Positions 50,270 to 62,123 of a DNA stretch of 64,000 nucleotides are shown here, in pieces. Numbering within the stretch: position 1 is the first letter of the stretch; each line of letters opens with the position of its first letter. A program made the position numbers and the translations under genes. The DNA comes from Nemophila menziesii (Eukaryota > Streptophyta > Magnoliopsida > Boraginales > Hydrophyllaceae). The stretch is taken from assembly GCA_029959085.1 (NCBI GenBank), contig JARWIR010000002.1:39676233-39740232 (forward strand), in the 5' to 3' direction. The notes beneath the pieces are model-generated. The model was not told the DNA's origin. It saw only the letters and a program-made list of their open reading frames with translations, and searched no databases.

Positions 50270-51589
50270 TTAACCAGCGCGAGGCCGGTTATCGGTGTTG
50301 CGTTCTGGACCTTTATCTCGCGTAACAGCATCATAAATCGCGTTTTGAAGTGTATTTACGCCTAGGATTAAATTTCGCAATAGGTCCAATTCTTTTGTAA
50401 CGTTTCCCAAGTGACCAATCATCTTCTCCTGATTCTCTTCCAACACCTGAATTTTGGACTCCAACTCAGGAACAGTCTTCGCTCTATTTGATTGAGGAGT
50501 TCTAGGACTTTTGGTAGCTCGTGTTGCTTCTTCATGGATATTCTTGATCGTGCTCAAAGCTATACTTACACCAACTGAAACAACGTCAATATCTGCGTTC
50601 TTACGCGGAATCTTTGCGTCTAGACACAACTGAGTAATAGTACAAGGAAACTTCAGATTTTGTTGTTTCATTGGTGATTTCGCGAATTCCATGATTGTAT
50701 CATAAATGATCTTAGCAACATCAAATGGTTTCTCCTCCAAAATACACTTAATGACAAATATGTGCTCTTTCTTCAACTCGGAAGTGTGTTTAATACAAAG
50801 GAAAGTGGGTATGACGAAACGAGACCAAACCTTAGCACGAGGTGTCAAATTACTGCTGTAAAACTGTCCAGGATATCTTTCACCTTCAGGAATTGGGCTA
50901 GCCCCATTAACAAGCATGGTCCCCCAAAGGGATTCAAAATCGAAAGAAGGGTCATTAAGAGTTTCTTGGAAAGGACATGTTCCAGAAAAGTTGGGTAATT
51001 TTAAGGATTTCCGAATACGTTCAATAGAGAAAGGAACTACCTTTTTGCGGATATCAATGGCATCATGGGAGGTGGCTAAACCTTCATAAAATTCGTGCAC
51101 CAAGGTAGGAATAAACTCAAGCTTCCTTTCTTGCAACTCTTTCCAACCAAACTTAGCACATGTCACAGCATATTCCTTGTGTTCACTACTCATAATACCC
51201 TTAGGAAAATTTGTCTCCTCACCAAACTTCAAGAATTCAATTCTTTCACGAACCTGAGTATTCCAACAAGTATAAACCCTCTTAGGCTTGTGGGCCCACA
51301 TCTTCATACGCGGAGGTTTCCGTTGAACTGGTGCTTCCGGAATCTCTTGTTCAGTTTCCTTCTCAGTGTTCTTCTCAATTTCCTCTTCTGGTTCCTTCTC
51401 ACTTTCTATCTCATCAATCAATCTTCTCTTTTGACCTATGATTTCTATTCTGTTAGAATCAAGCTGAACTTTATCAATTTTTCGTTTAGGACGCGAATTA
51501 GGAATCTCAATAGCTTGATCTTGGGAACCACCAATGGTGGTTTTTCTTCTAGGAGCAGTTCTTCGAAAATCACCGGTTCTATTAGTCAT
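50270..51589 (-). CDS. Athila-2 ORF2, intact
   Basis: A 439-codon frame starting MTNRTGDF with no stops, in the same position as ORF2 of Athila-1. It has the same architecture: a charged N-terminus with glutamate-rich stretches, a conserved central domain (RIEFLKFGEE to IPRKNADID) and a C-terminal heptad-like segment (LESKIQVLEENQEKM). In the first 100 residues of the central domain I count about 26 differences from Athila-1, roughly 74% identity, while the reverse transcriptases are about 97% identical. It stays open although gag-pol of the same element is broken. No enzymatic motif is recognised and function is unknown. Confidence 0.72.
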   Translation of the reverse strand: MTNRTGDFRRTAPRRKTTIGGSQDQAIEIPNSRPKRKIDKVQLDSNRIEIIGQKRRLIDEIESEKEPEEEIEKNTEKETEQEIPEAPVQRKPPRMKMWAHKPKRVYTCWNTQVRERIEFLKFGEETNFPKGIMSSEHKEYAVTCAKFGWKELQERKLEFIPTLVHEFYEGLATSHDAIDIRKKVVPFSIERIRKSLKLPNFSGTCPFQETLNDPSFDFESLWGTMLVNGASPIPEGERYPGQFYSSNLTPRAKVWSRFVIPTFLCIKHTSELKKEHIFVIKCILEEKPFDVAKIIYDTIMEFAKSPMKQQNLKFPCTITQLCLDAKIPRKNADIDVVSVGVSIALSTIKNIHEEATRATKSPRTPQSNRAKTVPELESKIQVLEENQEKMIGHLGNVTKELDLLRNLILGVNTLQNAIYDAVTRDKGPERNTDNRPRAG

Positions 51590-51969
51590 CTCTTTTCACC
51601 CCAAACTCAAAACTTCACATAATGAAAAAGTTAGAGAAAAAGTTTAGAATTTTGATGTTTTGAGGCTTAGGAATTGAAGAACTAGGTGGAATATGAGATG
51701 GGTCTTGTTTAATTTGGATGGGAGAAGAAAGAATTGGGTTTAATTTACGGATTGGGTGAAGAAGAATCCTGGGAAAAACTAAGGATTTGATGTTATTCTG
51801 GAGAGGAGGTGAGTTGATTTTGTGTTTTTGTGGTGAAAGAGGGTAGGAATTGATGATATATAGTGTTTTGGTTGATGAATTTCGGAGGTGGGGAGGCTAT
51901 TGGTGCGTTTTAGGTAAAGACTTGCAAAAGAGGCTAAGTAAACTAGGTTAAGGCCTCCAAAATCGACAT
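51590..51969 (-). other. Athila-2 ORF2 leader
   Basis: Noncoding stretch upstream of ORF2 in element sense, alignable in part to 31350-31738. Nothing specific is recognised. Confidence 0.45.
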
Positions 51970-52440
51970 CACAGCTTCAAAACCGGGTTCCCGGATTTTT
52001 TTTTTCAAAACGCACCAAAACGCTGGACCCCAAGACGCGGGGTCAGAGATTTTACTCGCCGAAACCGGGTTCCGGGTTCTGTGGAATGCGGGTACCCGGA
52101 TTTTCTCGATGGCGCGAGTCAACACGCGCCAAAACGCAAGACCCAAAACGCCGGGTCAGAACTTTTGGAAATTTACAGCTCCGAAACCGGGTACCCGGTT
52201 TTGCCAAATGCGGGTTCCCGGTTTTGTGTCGATGGCGCGAACCAAAACGCAGCAAAACGCAAGCCACCAAGACGCTGGGTCAGAACTTTTCAGAAGTTAC
52301 AGCACCAAAACCGGGTTCCCGGTTCCGACGCTGTATCGTGAACCAAGAAGCCAAGTGTTGCGTTGAAAAGGTTGGTAGCAGCTCTAAAACCGGGTTCCCG
52401 GTTTTTGCAAAACCGGGTTCCCGGTTCCTCCTGGACATCC
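51970..52440 (-). repeat. Athila-2 variable repeat block between pol and ORF2
   Basis: Imperfect repeats of about 115-120 bp with ACCGGGTTCCCGGT and GGGTACCCGG palindromes, GGGTCAGA, CGATGGCGCGA and repeated AACGC. The position and layout equal 31739-32175 of Athila-1, but the palindrome sequence is different (CCGGGTTCCCGG against GCCGGCTAGCCGGC). Confidence 0.8.
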
Positions 52441-52661
52441 AACCTCTTTTTCTCCTTTTTTTTCGCCAAATCGACCCCAAACTCTTGACCTTTTTACCCC
52501 TGAAATCATCAAAAACAACTACCCTTCCTCATTTCTTAATAATAAACACTAAAATTACGAAAATCAAACTATTCTAAAATGCAAAAATTAAAAACTCCGC
52601 TAATATACAATGAATTGGCTTTTGTTTAACGTCGTTAAGCTCGACGGGTTACCTCACGCTC

Positions 52662-55600
52662 TTAAGGAGTTTCGAGGAGGTACATGACCTCCCCGGGATG
52701 TGGATCTTCCGAGCGTTTGGTATCTTCACCTCCATGGTATATCTTCAATCTGTGACCGTTTACCATAAAGGTGCGGTTCTCTAGCGGATGTTCTATTTCT
52801 ATCGCCCCATGAGGAGTAACTTTGGTCACAATGTATGGACCTGACCACTTAGATCTTAACTTACCCGGATAGTTGCTGAACTTTGAGTTATACTTCAACA
52901 CTCTTTGCCCCACTTCAAAGTTCTTTGTACGAATCCGATTGTCATGCCATTTCTTCGTGTTTTCTTTGTAAAGTTTGGCATTTTCGTAAGCATGCAATCG
53001 GAATTCGTCAATTTCATTAAGCTTCATCATACGATTCTTTCCGGCTAAGATAGGATCTAAGTTCAACTGCGCAATTGCCCAATAGGCACCCATTTCAAGC
53101 TCTAGAGGTAAGTGACAAGCCTTACCATACACCATACGATAGGGAGATGCACCCACTGGAGTCTTAAACGCAGTACGATAGGCCCACAACGCATAATCTA
53201 ACTTCATTGACCAATCTTTTCTTGTAGGACCAATGGTTTTCTCTAGGATTGACTTGACTTCACGATTCGAAACTTCAGCTTGACCATTGGATTGTGGATG
53301 ATATGCAGTAGATACACGGTGTCTTACTCCATACTTCTCTAGAACAGTCTTCAGATATTTATTAACGAAATGAGATCCTACATCGCTAATAATCACTCAA
53401 GGTGTGCCATGTCTAGTGAAAATATGTGATTTTAAGCACTTGATCACCACGCGTGAATCATTAGTAGGTAAAGCCACCGCTTCTACCCACTTAGACACAT
53501 AATCGACAGCTAATAAGATGTAGAGGTTACCATTTGAAGGAACGAAAGGACCCATAAAGTCTATACCCCAAACATCGAATATCTCAACTTCTAACACATT
53601 ATTACGTGGCATCTCATCCCTCTTAGATATGTTTCCGGTAAACTGGCATATTGTACATTTCTTAACATATTCATGACAATCTTTAACAAGAGAAGGCCAG
53701 TAAAAACCTGTTTGAAATACCTTCGCAGCAGTTCTATCTCCTTTGAAATGTCCTCTATATAATGAATCATGGCATCCAGCTATAATGGCTTCAGTTTCTT
53801 CCCTTGCTACACATCTTCGTATCATTTGGTCAGCACAAACTTTATAGAGGAACAGATCCTCCCAAAAGAACTGTCTAGCACGATGAGCTAACTTCTTTCT
53901 TTCTTGATAAGTAGAACCCTCAGGAAAAACACCACTTACCACTAAGTTCGCAATATCTGCATACCACGGAGCTTCATAATCTCGAACAACGAATAACCTC
54001 TCATCAGGAAACTCTTCTCTAACTGCTTCAGTACCACTATTCATCTTTGAACCCTCTAAGCGCGATAGATGATCTGCAACCTTATTCTCACAACCCTTTC
54101 TATCTTTGATCTCTAAATCGAACTCTTGAAGCAATAACACTCATCTGATTAACCTTGGTTTTGAATCCTTCTTTTCCATAAGATATCAGATCGCGGAATG
54201 ATCTGTATAAACAATAACTTTCTCTCTAAGAAGATAAGAGCGAAATTTATCAAATGAATATACAACTGCTAGTAACTCTTTTTCTGTAACTGTGTAATTA
54301 ATCTGAGCACCACTAAAAGTTTTACTAGCATAGTAAATCGAATGAAAAACCTTCTCTTTTCTCTGTCCCAATACAGCTTCCATACACAAATCACTCGCAT
54401 CACACATAACCTCAAACGGTAAATTCCAATCTGGAGGTAAAACTATAGGAGCAGAAATAAGCTTTTCCTTGATTGCTTTGAAGGCCGCTAAACAAGCTTC
54501 ATCAAAAAGGAATTTGGAATCCTTTTCAAGTAAGTTGCATAACGGTTTAGCAATCTTAGAAAAGTCTTTGATAAATCGCCTATAGAAGCCAGCATGGCCA
54601 AGAAAACTCCTTACCCCTTTAACAGAAATAGGAGGGGGAAGAGTTTTAATTACCTCTATCTTTGCTCTATCAACCTCTAACCCAGAACTCGAAACCTTGT
54701 GACCCAGAACAATACCTTCTCGAACCATGAAATGACACTTCTCCCAGTTTAGTACCAAATCTGTTTCCTTGCATCTCACTAAAACTTTCTCCAAGTTATC
54801 CAAACACTTATCAAAATCATCACCAAACACGGAGAAATCGTCCATAAACACTTCCAGGAAATTATCGATCATATCCCAGAAGATGGCCATCATGCATCTC
54901 TGAAAAGTAGCGGGAGCGTTAAACAACCCAAATGGCATTCTACGATATGCAAAAGTACCAAATGGGCATGTAAAAGTAGTCTTATGTTGATCTTCTGGAG
55001 CCACGTAAATCTGATTGTACCCGGAGTAGCCATCCAAGAAACAGTAATATTCCCTTCCGGCTAATTTATCTAACATCTGATCGATGAAGGGCAAAGGGAA
55101 ATGATCTTTTCTGGTGTCTTTGTTCAGCTTTCTGTAATCCATGCAAACTCTCCAACCTACTACCGTTCTTGAAGGAATCGCCTCATTTTTTTCGTTAAGA
55201 ACTGTTGTCATTCCTCCTTTCTTCGGTACACACTGAACTGGGCTCACCCATTCACTACTCGAAATGGGATAGATAATCCCCGCATCTAAAAGCTTGATCA
55301 CCTCTTTCTTCACCACATCCTTCATCACGGGCATCAGTCTCCTTTGTCCTTCAACTGAGCGTGCGTTGTTATCTTCAAGTATAATTTTGTGTTGACAATA
55401 GGATGGACTAATGCCTTTGATGTCAGCAATTGTCCAACCTATTGCCTCTTTGTTGGCTCTCAACACACGCAACAGTTTATCTTCTTGAGGACCTGTTAAA
55501 TTAGCTGAAACAATAACAGGTAGAGTTTCATTAGTACCCAAATATGCATACCACAAGTGTGATGGCAATGGTTTTTCTTCCAATTCCAGAGGAGATTCAA

Positions 55601-57779
55601 TTGAAGGCTTCTTTTTAGGAATAATCTCCCCCGGTTCTCTCACAGATTCATAGGCAAGACGCCTATACTTCGGATTTTCAGAATTAAGAGCTGCCACTGT
55701 TTCGGCAAGCTCTTCCATCATCTCAGGTAAGTCTAATGTTAAAGCGGCCTGCAAAATATCATCAAAATTTAAACAATCAAATACCTCTTGGGATGCCTGC
55801 TCAACTACATCCATTCTGAAGCAATCTTCCTGAGAATCTGGAAATTTCATAGCTCGAAATACATTGAATTTGACTTCCTCGTCTTGAATTCTCATCGTTA
55901 ATTCGCCATTCTCTACATCGATCAATGTACGCCCTGTAGCTAGGAATGGTCTACCCAAAATAATGGGGACATTTCTATCTGCATCGTACTCAAGTATTAC
56001 GAAATCAACGGGAAATATAAGTGTACCTGCCTTAACGAGGACATCCTCAATGTGGCCTTCAGGATGTGCAAGAGACCTGTCCGCCATTTGCAAGACCATA
56101 GAAGTGGGTCTTGCGTCTCCAATTTTAAGTTTATCAAAGATTGACTTGGGCATCAAATTGATGCTTGCCCCCAAATCGCATAACGCTTTTCCTTTCCATT
56201 CTTCTCCAATCGATATCGGAATCGTAAAACTCTCTGGATCAACTAACTTCGGAGGTAATTTACTCTGGCAAATCGCACTACATTCTTCAGGAAGGCCAAT
56301 CATCTCATTATCACAGTAGGGCCTTTTGTTAGTGAGGGCCCTCTTCAAAAATTTCGTATACTTCGGGATATCTCGAATCGCCTCTAGTAACGGAATATTA
56401 ATACTTAGACCCTTCACTCTATTAAAGAATTTCTGAAAATCACCTAAATCACCCTTTTTCTGAACTCGAGAAGGAAACGGTGGTGGAGGGCGATTGATCA
56501 CAATATCATCTTTTTTTTTCGGAACTTCCCTTGGTCTTTCGATTTCTTCAACCTCACTATCTTTCTCATTCTCTTTCTCTTTCTCACCCACTTCCTTTTC
56601 TTTTCTTGGAACTTCTTTCTCTTTCATAACGGGTAAAGGAGGTGGAGGAAGGTTCTTACCACTTCTTAATGTAACGGCTTTGCAATCTTCACGTTGTATT
56701 GGATTCTCAGTATCGCTAGGAAGTTGTCCTTGTGGACGTTGATTCAGTTGTTTATTAATTTGACTTAGCTGATTTTGAAACAACTTCATATTTGCTTCGG
56801 CTGCATTTTGACGTTCCATAGCTTGTGTCTGAAGAGCAATCAAACTTTCAACCGTCTTCTGAAGGGTAACTACTCCTTCTTGTGGATGGGCAGGTAAGGC
56901 TTTCTGGTTCAAATTTTCATCATAAGTATTCTGAGGAGCTTGTCTTTCTACATAATTGCCTTGATTCTATCCTCCTTGATAATTGTTGTGTGGTCTTGGA
57001 TTATAGTTGTTACCTTGGGGACGCGGCTGATACGCATAGGTAGGATTGGCTGCCCCATTAGGATTTGAGTATTGAAACCCAGGATGGTTTCTGTTAGGCT
57101 GATATCCATTACCACTTTAATTGAAATTACCTCTATTGGACATAAACATCACGGACTCTTGGTTATTCGGGCAATTTTCCTCATCATGATCATCTACTCT
57201 GCAAATCGAACACATATAAACCTCTTGTGCAGCATGCACAGCTACCTTCTTACCCGAAAATCCTTCTTTTACAGCTAAAGTAAGATGCTTCAATTGTTGC
57301 TCTATAGTATTTTGAATCTTATTCTCCAGCGTAGCAAATTTTTCTTCCATATCAACATTATTCACTCCTTTAACCGGTGTTCTTACTGAATTCCACCCAA
57401 CTTCATTCTTGACTGTTCTTACTAAAATGATCTTAGCATGAGCGGGTTGAATTTGAAGAAAACCTGCACCACATAGCGTATCCAATTTCTCTCTCGAAGT
57501 CCCATCAAGGCCTCTATAAAATATTTTTAGCTTTTGTTGTTCTGAGAAGCCATGAGTGGGAACTCTACGCAAACACATCTGGAATCTTGTCCAACTCTTA
57601 CCCACAGTTTCATAATATTCTTGACGGAAATGCGTCAATTCTAATTCAGCATCTAATCTCATGTTACTTGGGTAATACTTGTCAAAGAAAGCAGTCTCTA
57701 ATTGGTCCCAGTTTGTTATCTTCGTAGGATCTTGTGTATCGTGCCATTCACTCGCTCCATCAATAACAAAAAATTTAAG
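52662..57779 (-). pseudogene. Athila-2 gag-pol, truncated and stopped
   Basis: The frame runs without any frameshift from about 57779 to 52662 but is interrupted by stops at 57117-57119 (TAA), 56967-56969 (TAG), 54186-54188 (TGA), 54141-54143 (TGA) and 53397-53399 (TGA). Four of the five are explained by C-to-T or G-to-A change relative to the Athila-1 codon or a close synonym. The gag N-terminus (about 180 codons by comparison) is deleted. The CCHC knuckle, DLGAS protease motif, F-M-D-D reverse transcriptase motif and integrase residues are still readable. Amino-acid similarity to Athila-1 pol is very high. Confidence 0.92.
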
Positions 57780-59230
57780 ATTGGTTGACTACAATGTTTA
57801 GCAGATAATGATTGGTTGCACTTATGAAAGCAAGTAAATAAAATATGTTTGTTTGGTTTTGTTTATTAAAACTACTAAATGAAAGATAAATTATAAATGC
57901 AAGTAAAAACTAAGACGCAAGTAAAATGAGTGAAAACGCAGTATGAGAAGTAGTACTTGAGAACGCAAGGATCCTCCCAATCTTATTTCCTAACTTATGT
58001 TGTTTAAGGGTTAAATTGGTCAATTACAATGGTCGGGATTCTAAATTCCTTATACCCCCGTCAGGGTGGACTATAAGGCGATCCTAAAGTGTCACTAGTC
58101 CCGTCAGGGTAAATATGATCCACCGTTGGATGTTTAAGTTTTATTACCTCATTGGCCCTAGAATTAGCTAAGTTCGTCAGAATCAATAGCTTTTATCCTA
58201 GATTGAATAATTAATTCTATACCTAAACCCTCCGTCAGGATGATCCACATGCCACATATGTGGAATAGCCTAGATATTAATGCCTGTTCTTAGTTCGCGA
58301 CTTTAAAAACAGTAAATAATCACAAATTATCGAAAAGAGTAATAGACCCAATCTAATTTAATTTAACATAAACCCAAATTCAACATTCGTTATTCCATAA
58401 AATTGGGATTCACCCATTGTTTGTTCTCAAGCACTATGAAAAGCTTAGCTCATATTAAAAAGAAAAACTAAATTAAAAGAAATGGAATTCATATTTGATT
58501 ACAAAATTAAATATAAAAAGAACCTAATTTCCAGAATTGGAATGACTGAGAACGGAGATATAGACCCTCTCCAGTTCTTGCAGCTTCTTCTTTCTTCCTT
58601 CTGTTGCTTCTCTCTGGTGTTTAATCTTGTGGAATGTGAATTGTGTGAAAAATAGAAGTCCAGACCTCCTTTTATAAGCATAAAAACGGATTAGGGCTTG
58701 GACCAGAAAATAAAATACTAATTAAATGTCCAAGCCCAAATTCTAAGCCCAAAATCCCGTAACTGCTGATACACCTTCACTAAAACGGCTTTTCCCGATG
58801 CGTTATGACTTCGATTGACCTCAATCCAGTTGGTAAAGTTCCGTAACTCGACAAGGAATGTTTTCTCTTCAAAGGTCAACATCTAAATCATCGCTTAAGC
58901 ACCTCGAAATCAGCAATCTATGGCCTGGAAAATGGATTTTCAGCTCTACATAATAAAAATCTTCGGGATTTATCTTCAAGTCTTGACTCTAATTCACGAT
59001 CTTTGACTTTCTCCTCGGATTCCTCTCCTAGCTAACATCTAAAACCTGTAAACTTTTCACTAAAAATACCAATATTACGCGCAAAAGCTTAATAAATTAA
59101 AAATGCTAGAAATAAAAAGGAAATTCCGGATTATTGCATATTTAGTCCAAAAGTCTATCAAATTAATTAAATAAACACCAAAAATGATGTCTCCCAAGGG
59201 TCGAAAATAAGAACAATTAGGGAGACATCA
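57780..59230 (-). repeat. Athila-2 5' LTR, truncated
   Basis: LTR lacking the 110 or so bases nearest gag; it joins gag sequence directly at about 57779/57780. The distal end is intact (GGGAGACATCA, 59220-59230) and is followed by the ATATT duplication. Differences from the 3' LTR are spread along its length. Confidence 0.9.
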
Positions 59231-60311
59231 ATATTGATGTCATGCATTGCGAGAAAAACGTGTGTGATGCTTTTCTCGGCACAGTCATAGGTCTTGATGG
59301 GAAACTTAACAAAGACAACGTGAAAGCAAGAATTGATCTCAAGGAAATGAATATCAGGCCAGATTTGTGGTTGACAGAGAAAAAAGGCAAACAAATAATG
59401 ACTCGAGCTAATTATATGTTATCAACGGAAAAAAGGAAATTATTTCTTGACTGGCTGAAGGCACAGAAGTTTCGGTGGATTCGCATCGAGTTTGAGAAAT
59501 AATGTTCAAAGTGACTTGGGCAAGATTATAGGAATGAAATCTCACGACTGTCACATGATGATGTAGTACCTATTCGTGGCTAGTATCCCAGGGCTTTTCG
59601 AAGACAAAGCTATTAGTAACGCGATTATCGGGCTAGCCAACGTGTTTAGAGTTGTGTGTAATAAAAATCTGAGTAGGAAAGAGTTAGAAAAGGGGAATGT
59701 GAAAGTGGTTGAAGTTATGTGTAGATTGGAGATGATTTTACCTCCAGCGTTTTTCGATATAATGATCCACCTGGTCATACATTTATACGACGAGGCTTTG
59801 TTAGGGGGGCCGGTTCAGATGCGTTGGATATACCCGTTTGAGCGGTATCTAAAGAAATTAAAGGAGTACATACGAAACCCGGCTAGGCCGGAGGGTTTAA
59901 TCGCTGAGGGATACATTGTAGAGGAGACTTTGACATTCATATCGCGTTACCTTAAAGAAGAAAAAACCAAGTTTAATTATCCAGGTAGATATACTGAGAT
60001 CGAAGCTCAACCTAGAGATTTGTCCGTATTTAAGAGTCAATGTATTCCTTTAGGTAAAAAAAGAGTATGGTAATTTGCAATACAAAGAGAAGGAGCAAAT
60101 CGACTGGTATATCCTACTTAATTGCGATGAAATCCAACATTTGATGACGTAAGTTTTCAATTTATTTATTAAATGTTTATTCATTATGAAAAATGTATTC
60201 AGTTTGATCGTCAAATGTGCAGAGAACAGAAAGCCACGCTATCGGGTGCTATAGCCGAAAAAGATAGGAAACACCGGCAAAATTTCCGAGACTGGTTTTT
60301 GCATAAGGTAT
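59231..60311 (+). pseudogene. CACTA TNP2-type transposase, middle part (disrupted)
   Basis: The frame resumes in the conserved DVMHCEKNVCD motif after the target duplication. It runs to a stop at 59500-59502 caused by a shift, then continues in another frame through GMKSHDCHMMM, an in-frame TAG (59564-59566, where CAG is expected) and the DUF4218-type domain (about 59576-60000: LPPAFFDIMIHLVIHL, GGPVQMRWIYPFERYL, RPEGLIAEGYI). One extra base in an A run at 60054-60061 ends that frame; the corrected reading continues to a GTAAGT donor near 60149. A small exon (about 60223-60308, ending FRDWFLHK) follows between consensus splice sites. It belongs to the same gene as 45631-47239. Confidence 0.85.
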
Positions 60312-60380
60312 AGATCCATTCAATTACAAAATTAATATTCCATTTTAGGAAACATTGTTATAATTTTTTATGCTTGTAAG

Positions 60381-61123
60381 TTTATGAAATGGAAAAAGAA
60401 GGTGATGCATTCGCTACAAGTGAGATTATTTCATTGGCTAGTAAGTCTCATGGTGCAGTTTATAAATACGATTCATGTGTTGTGAATGGTGTTAAATGGG
60501 TCACTCGTGAAAAGGGTGAGACAAGGGTGACACAAGATTACGGGGTATCCACCATCTACGATGGAAAACCGTTTTACGGTGAATTAGTCAAGGTTGTAGA
60601 GGTCACATTTGACGATGACTGTTCTGTTGTGTTGTTCGAGTGTAATTGGTATAACACGAGTAAACCGAGGGTAGAGAATGGGGTAACTCTTATCAACACA
60701 TTTAATTTTTTTTGGGAAATAGAGCCGTACATCTTAGCTACTCAAGCAAAAGAAGTATTTTACATCGACGAGATTAACTTAAGGAAATCACAAAAAGGGT
60801 GGAAAGTAGTATGGGAACTCAATGATAGACATGTATGTAGCTCCAAGTTATGGGGTGCAGAATCAATGCCTACTGGAGACGCGAGTGTCACTATCCCTTT
60901 AGTGAACACCGAGACGATTTCCGATCCGGTGAACTTGGCATCCACCGAGGAGATCGAGATTGACCCTGCTCATTTTTTTGTTGAATTGGCTTTTGATACG
61001 TTTATTGATGAAAACGAGGAAATTGAGGATGACACCTTGGATGAATACGGTGATGAAGAAGAACCTATAGAGGTTGATAGCGATGATGAACCTATAGTTG
61101 TTAGTGGATATGATACTGATTAG
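60381..61123 (+). pseudogene. CACTA TNP2-type transposase, C-terminal exon (DUF4216)
   Basis: The exon itself is open to its TAG stop and contains the DUF4216-type domain: GVKWVTREKGETRVTQDYGV, FYGELVKVVEVTFDDDCSVV, and FFWEIEPYILATQAKEVFYI. It ends in a strongly acidic tail (EEIEDDTLDEYGDEEEP and on to YDTD). In plant TNP2 proteins this domain is C-terminal to DUF4218, so I treat it as the last exon of the broken transposase gene rather than a separate gene. Its role is not established. The ATG at 60389 is probably internal to the exon. Confidence 0.8.
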
Positions 61124-61210
61124 GAGATTATTTATTTTGGTTTATTTGTATTAAAACATTTTGTTGGTTATTGGAGTTAAATTTGAATTTATTTTTGATA
61201 CGCTTAAACT
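61124..61210. terminator. Probable 3' untranslated region of the transposase gene
   Basis: AT-rich sequence after the stop codon; no clear AATAAA signal. Assigned by position only. Confidence 0.3.
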
Positions 61211-61700
61211 CTGACTCTAAATGTTGACTAGATATCCCAAACACTCAAGTTTGACCCAAATAGTTGACTGAATAACCCAAACACTCAAGTTTGACTCTAA
61301 ATGTTGACTGAATACCCCAAACACTCAAGTTTGACCCAAATAGTTGACTAGATAACCCAAACACTCTAGTTTGACTCTAAATGTTGACTAGATAACCCAA
61401 ACACTCAAGTTTGACCCAAATAGTTGACTGAATAACCCAAACACTCAAGTTTAAATCTAAACGTTGACTGAATAACCCAAACACTCAAGTTTGACCCAAA
61501 TAGTTGATTGAATACCCCAAACACTCAACTTTGACCCAAATAGTTGACTGAACACCCCAAACTCTCAAGTTTGACTCTAAACGTTGACTGAATACCCCAA
61601 ACACTCAACTTTGACCCAAATAGTTGACTGAATACTCCAAATGTTTGATTTGACCAAGTTTGACTATAAATGCTGACTAGATACCCCGAACGATTGAATG
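61211..61700. repeat. 40-bp minisatellite with paired TTGAC motifs
   Basis: About 12 head-to-tail copies in perfect 40-bp register from 61211 to 61650, then a degenerate one. Two variants, TTGACTCTAAATGTTGACT and TTGACCCAAATAGTTGACT, alternate for much of the array, giving an 80-bp higher-order period. Most copies share CCCAAACACTCAAGT. TTGAC(C/T) is the WRKY W-box core, and most units have two. Confidence 0.9.
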
Positions 61701-61830
61701 CTTGAAGCTAAATATAATTTATTGATAGATTGGAATTGAATTTAATTTAAATGATTATTTGGAAGTGAATTGAAATATTGGATTATTGCAAATGGATTTA
61801 AGTTTATTTTTTAAATTAATAAAAAAAATT
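61701..61830. other. AT-rich spacer
   Basis: No feature recognised between the 40-bp minisatellite and the second motif array. Confidence 0.4.
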
Positions 61831-62123
61831 CTAGCGACTACTTATTAGCTCTGGCGACTAGTTCATATTCATGAACTAGTCGCTAATGACTCTTAACAAC
61901 TAGCGACTACAATGTAGTCGCTAAACGTTGAATTAATTTCCCTTTACTCCATGGCGGTCCATTTTCCCGCCCACGAAAAGACACGCGTTTTAGTCTGTGG
62001 TCTAGCGACTACATTGTAGTCGCGAAAGACTAGTTGACGTGGTCAAAATACAGACACGTGTAATTAATCGATTCTCTGGCGACTACTTTCCTAGTCTCTA
62101 GCGACTACACGAATTAGTCGCTA
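61831..62123. repeat. Second GCGACTAC motif array, internal to the CACTA element
   Basis: About 11 copies of (T)AGCGACTAC or its complement in under 300 bp, several as inverted pairs such as GCGACTACAATGTAGTCGC. It carries the same core as the 5' subterminal array at 44205-44508, and lies directly upstream of the leader of the second CACTA gene. Confidence 0.75.

Larger units (their letters stand above)
47240..59230 (-). mobile_element. Athila-2: older, internally deleted Ty3/gypsy retrotransposon
   Basis: Minus-strand element inserted in the CACTA transposase gene. Target duplications ATATT lie at 47235-47239 and 59231-59235, and removing the element and one copy restores the conserved coding motif. 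The layout matches Athila-1. The LTRs differ at about 30 of about 1450 comparable positions by eye. Gag-pol has five stops. A deletion with its junction at about 57779/57780 removed the start of gag, the leader, the PBS and about 110 bp of the 5' LTR, so this copy cannot replicate by itself. Confidence 0.93.

Noticed and set aside
61211..61700. CRISPR-like array
   Set aside because: The copies are adjacent 40-bp tandem repeats with no unique spacers, in plant DNA; it is a minisatellite.
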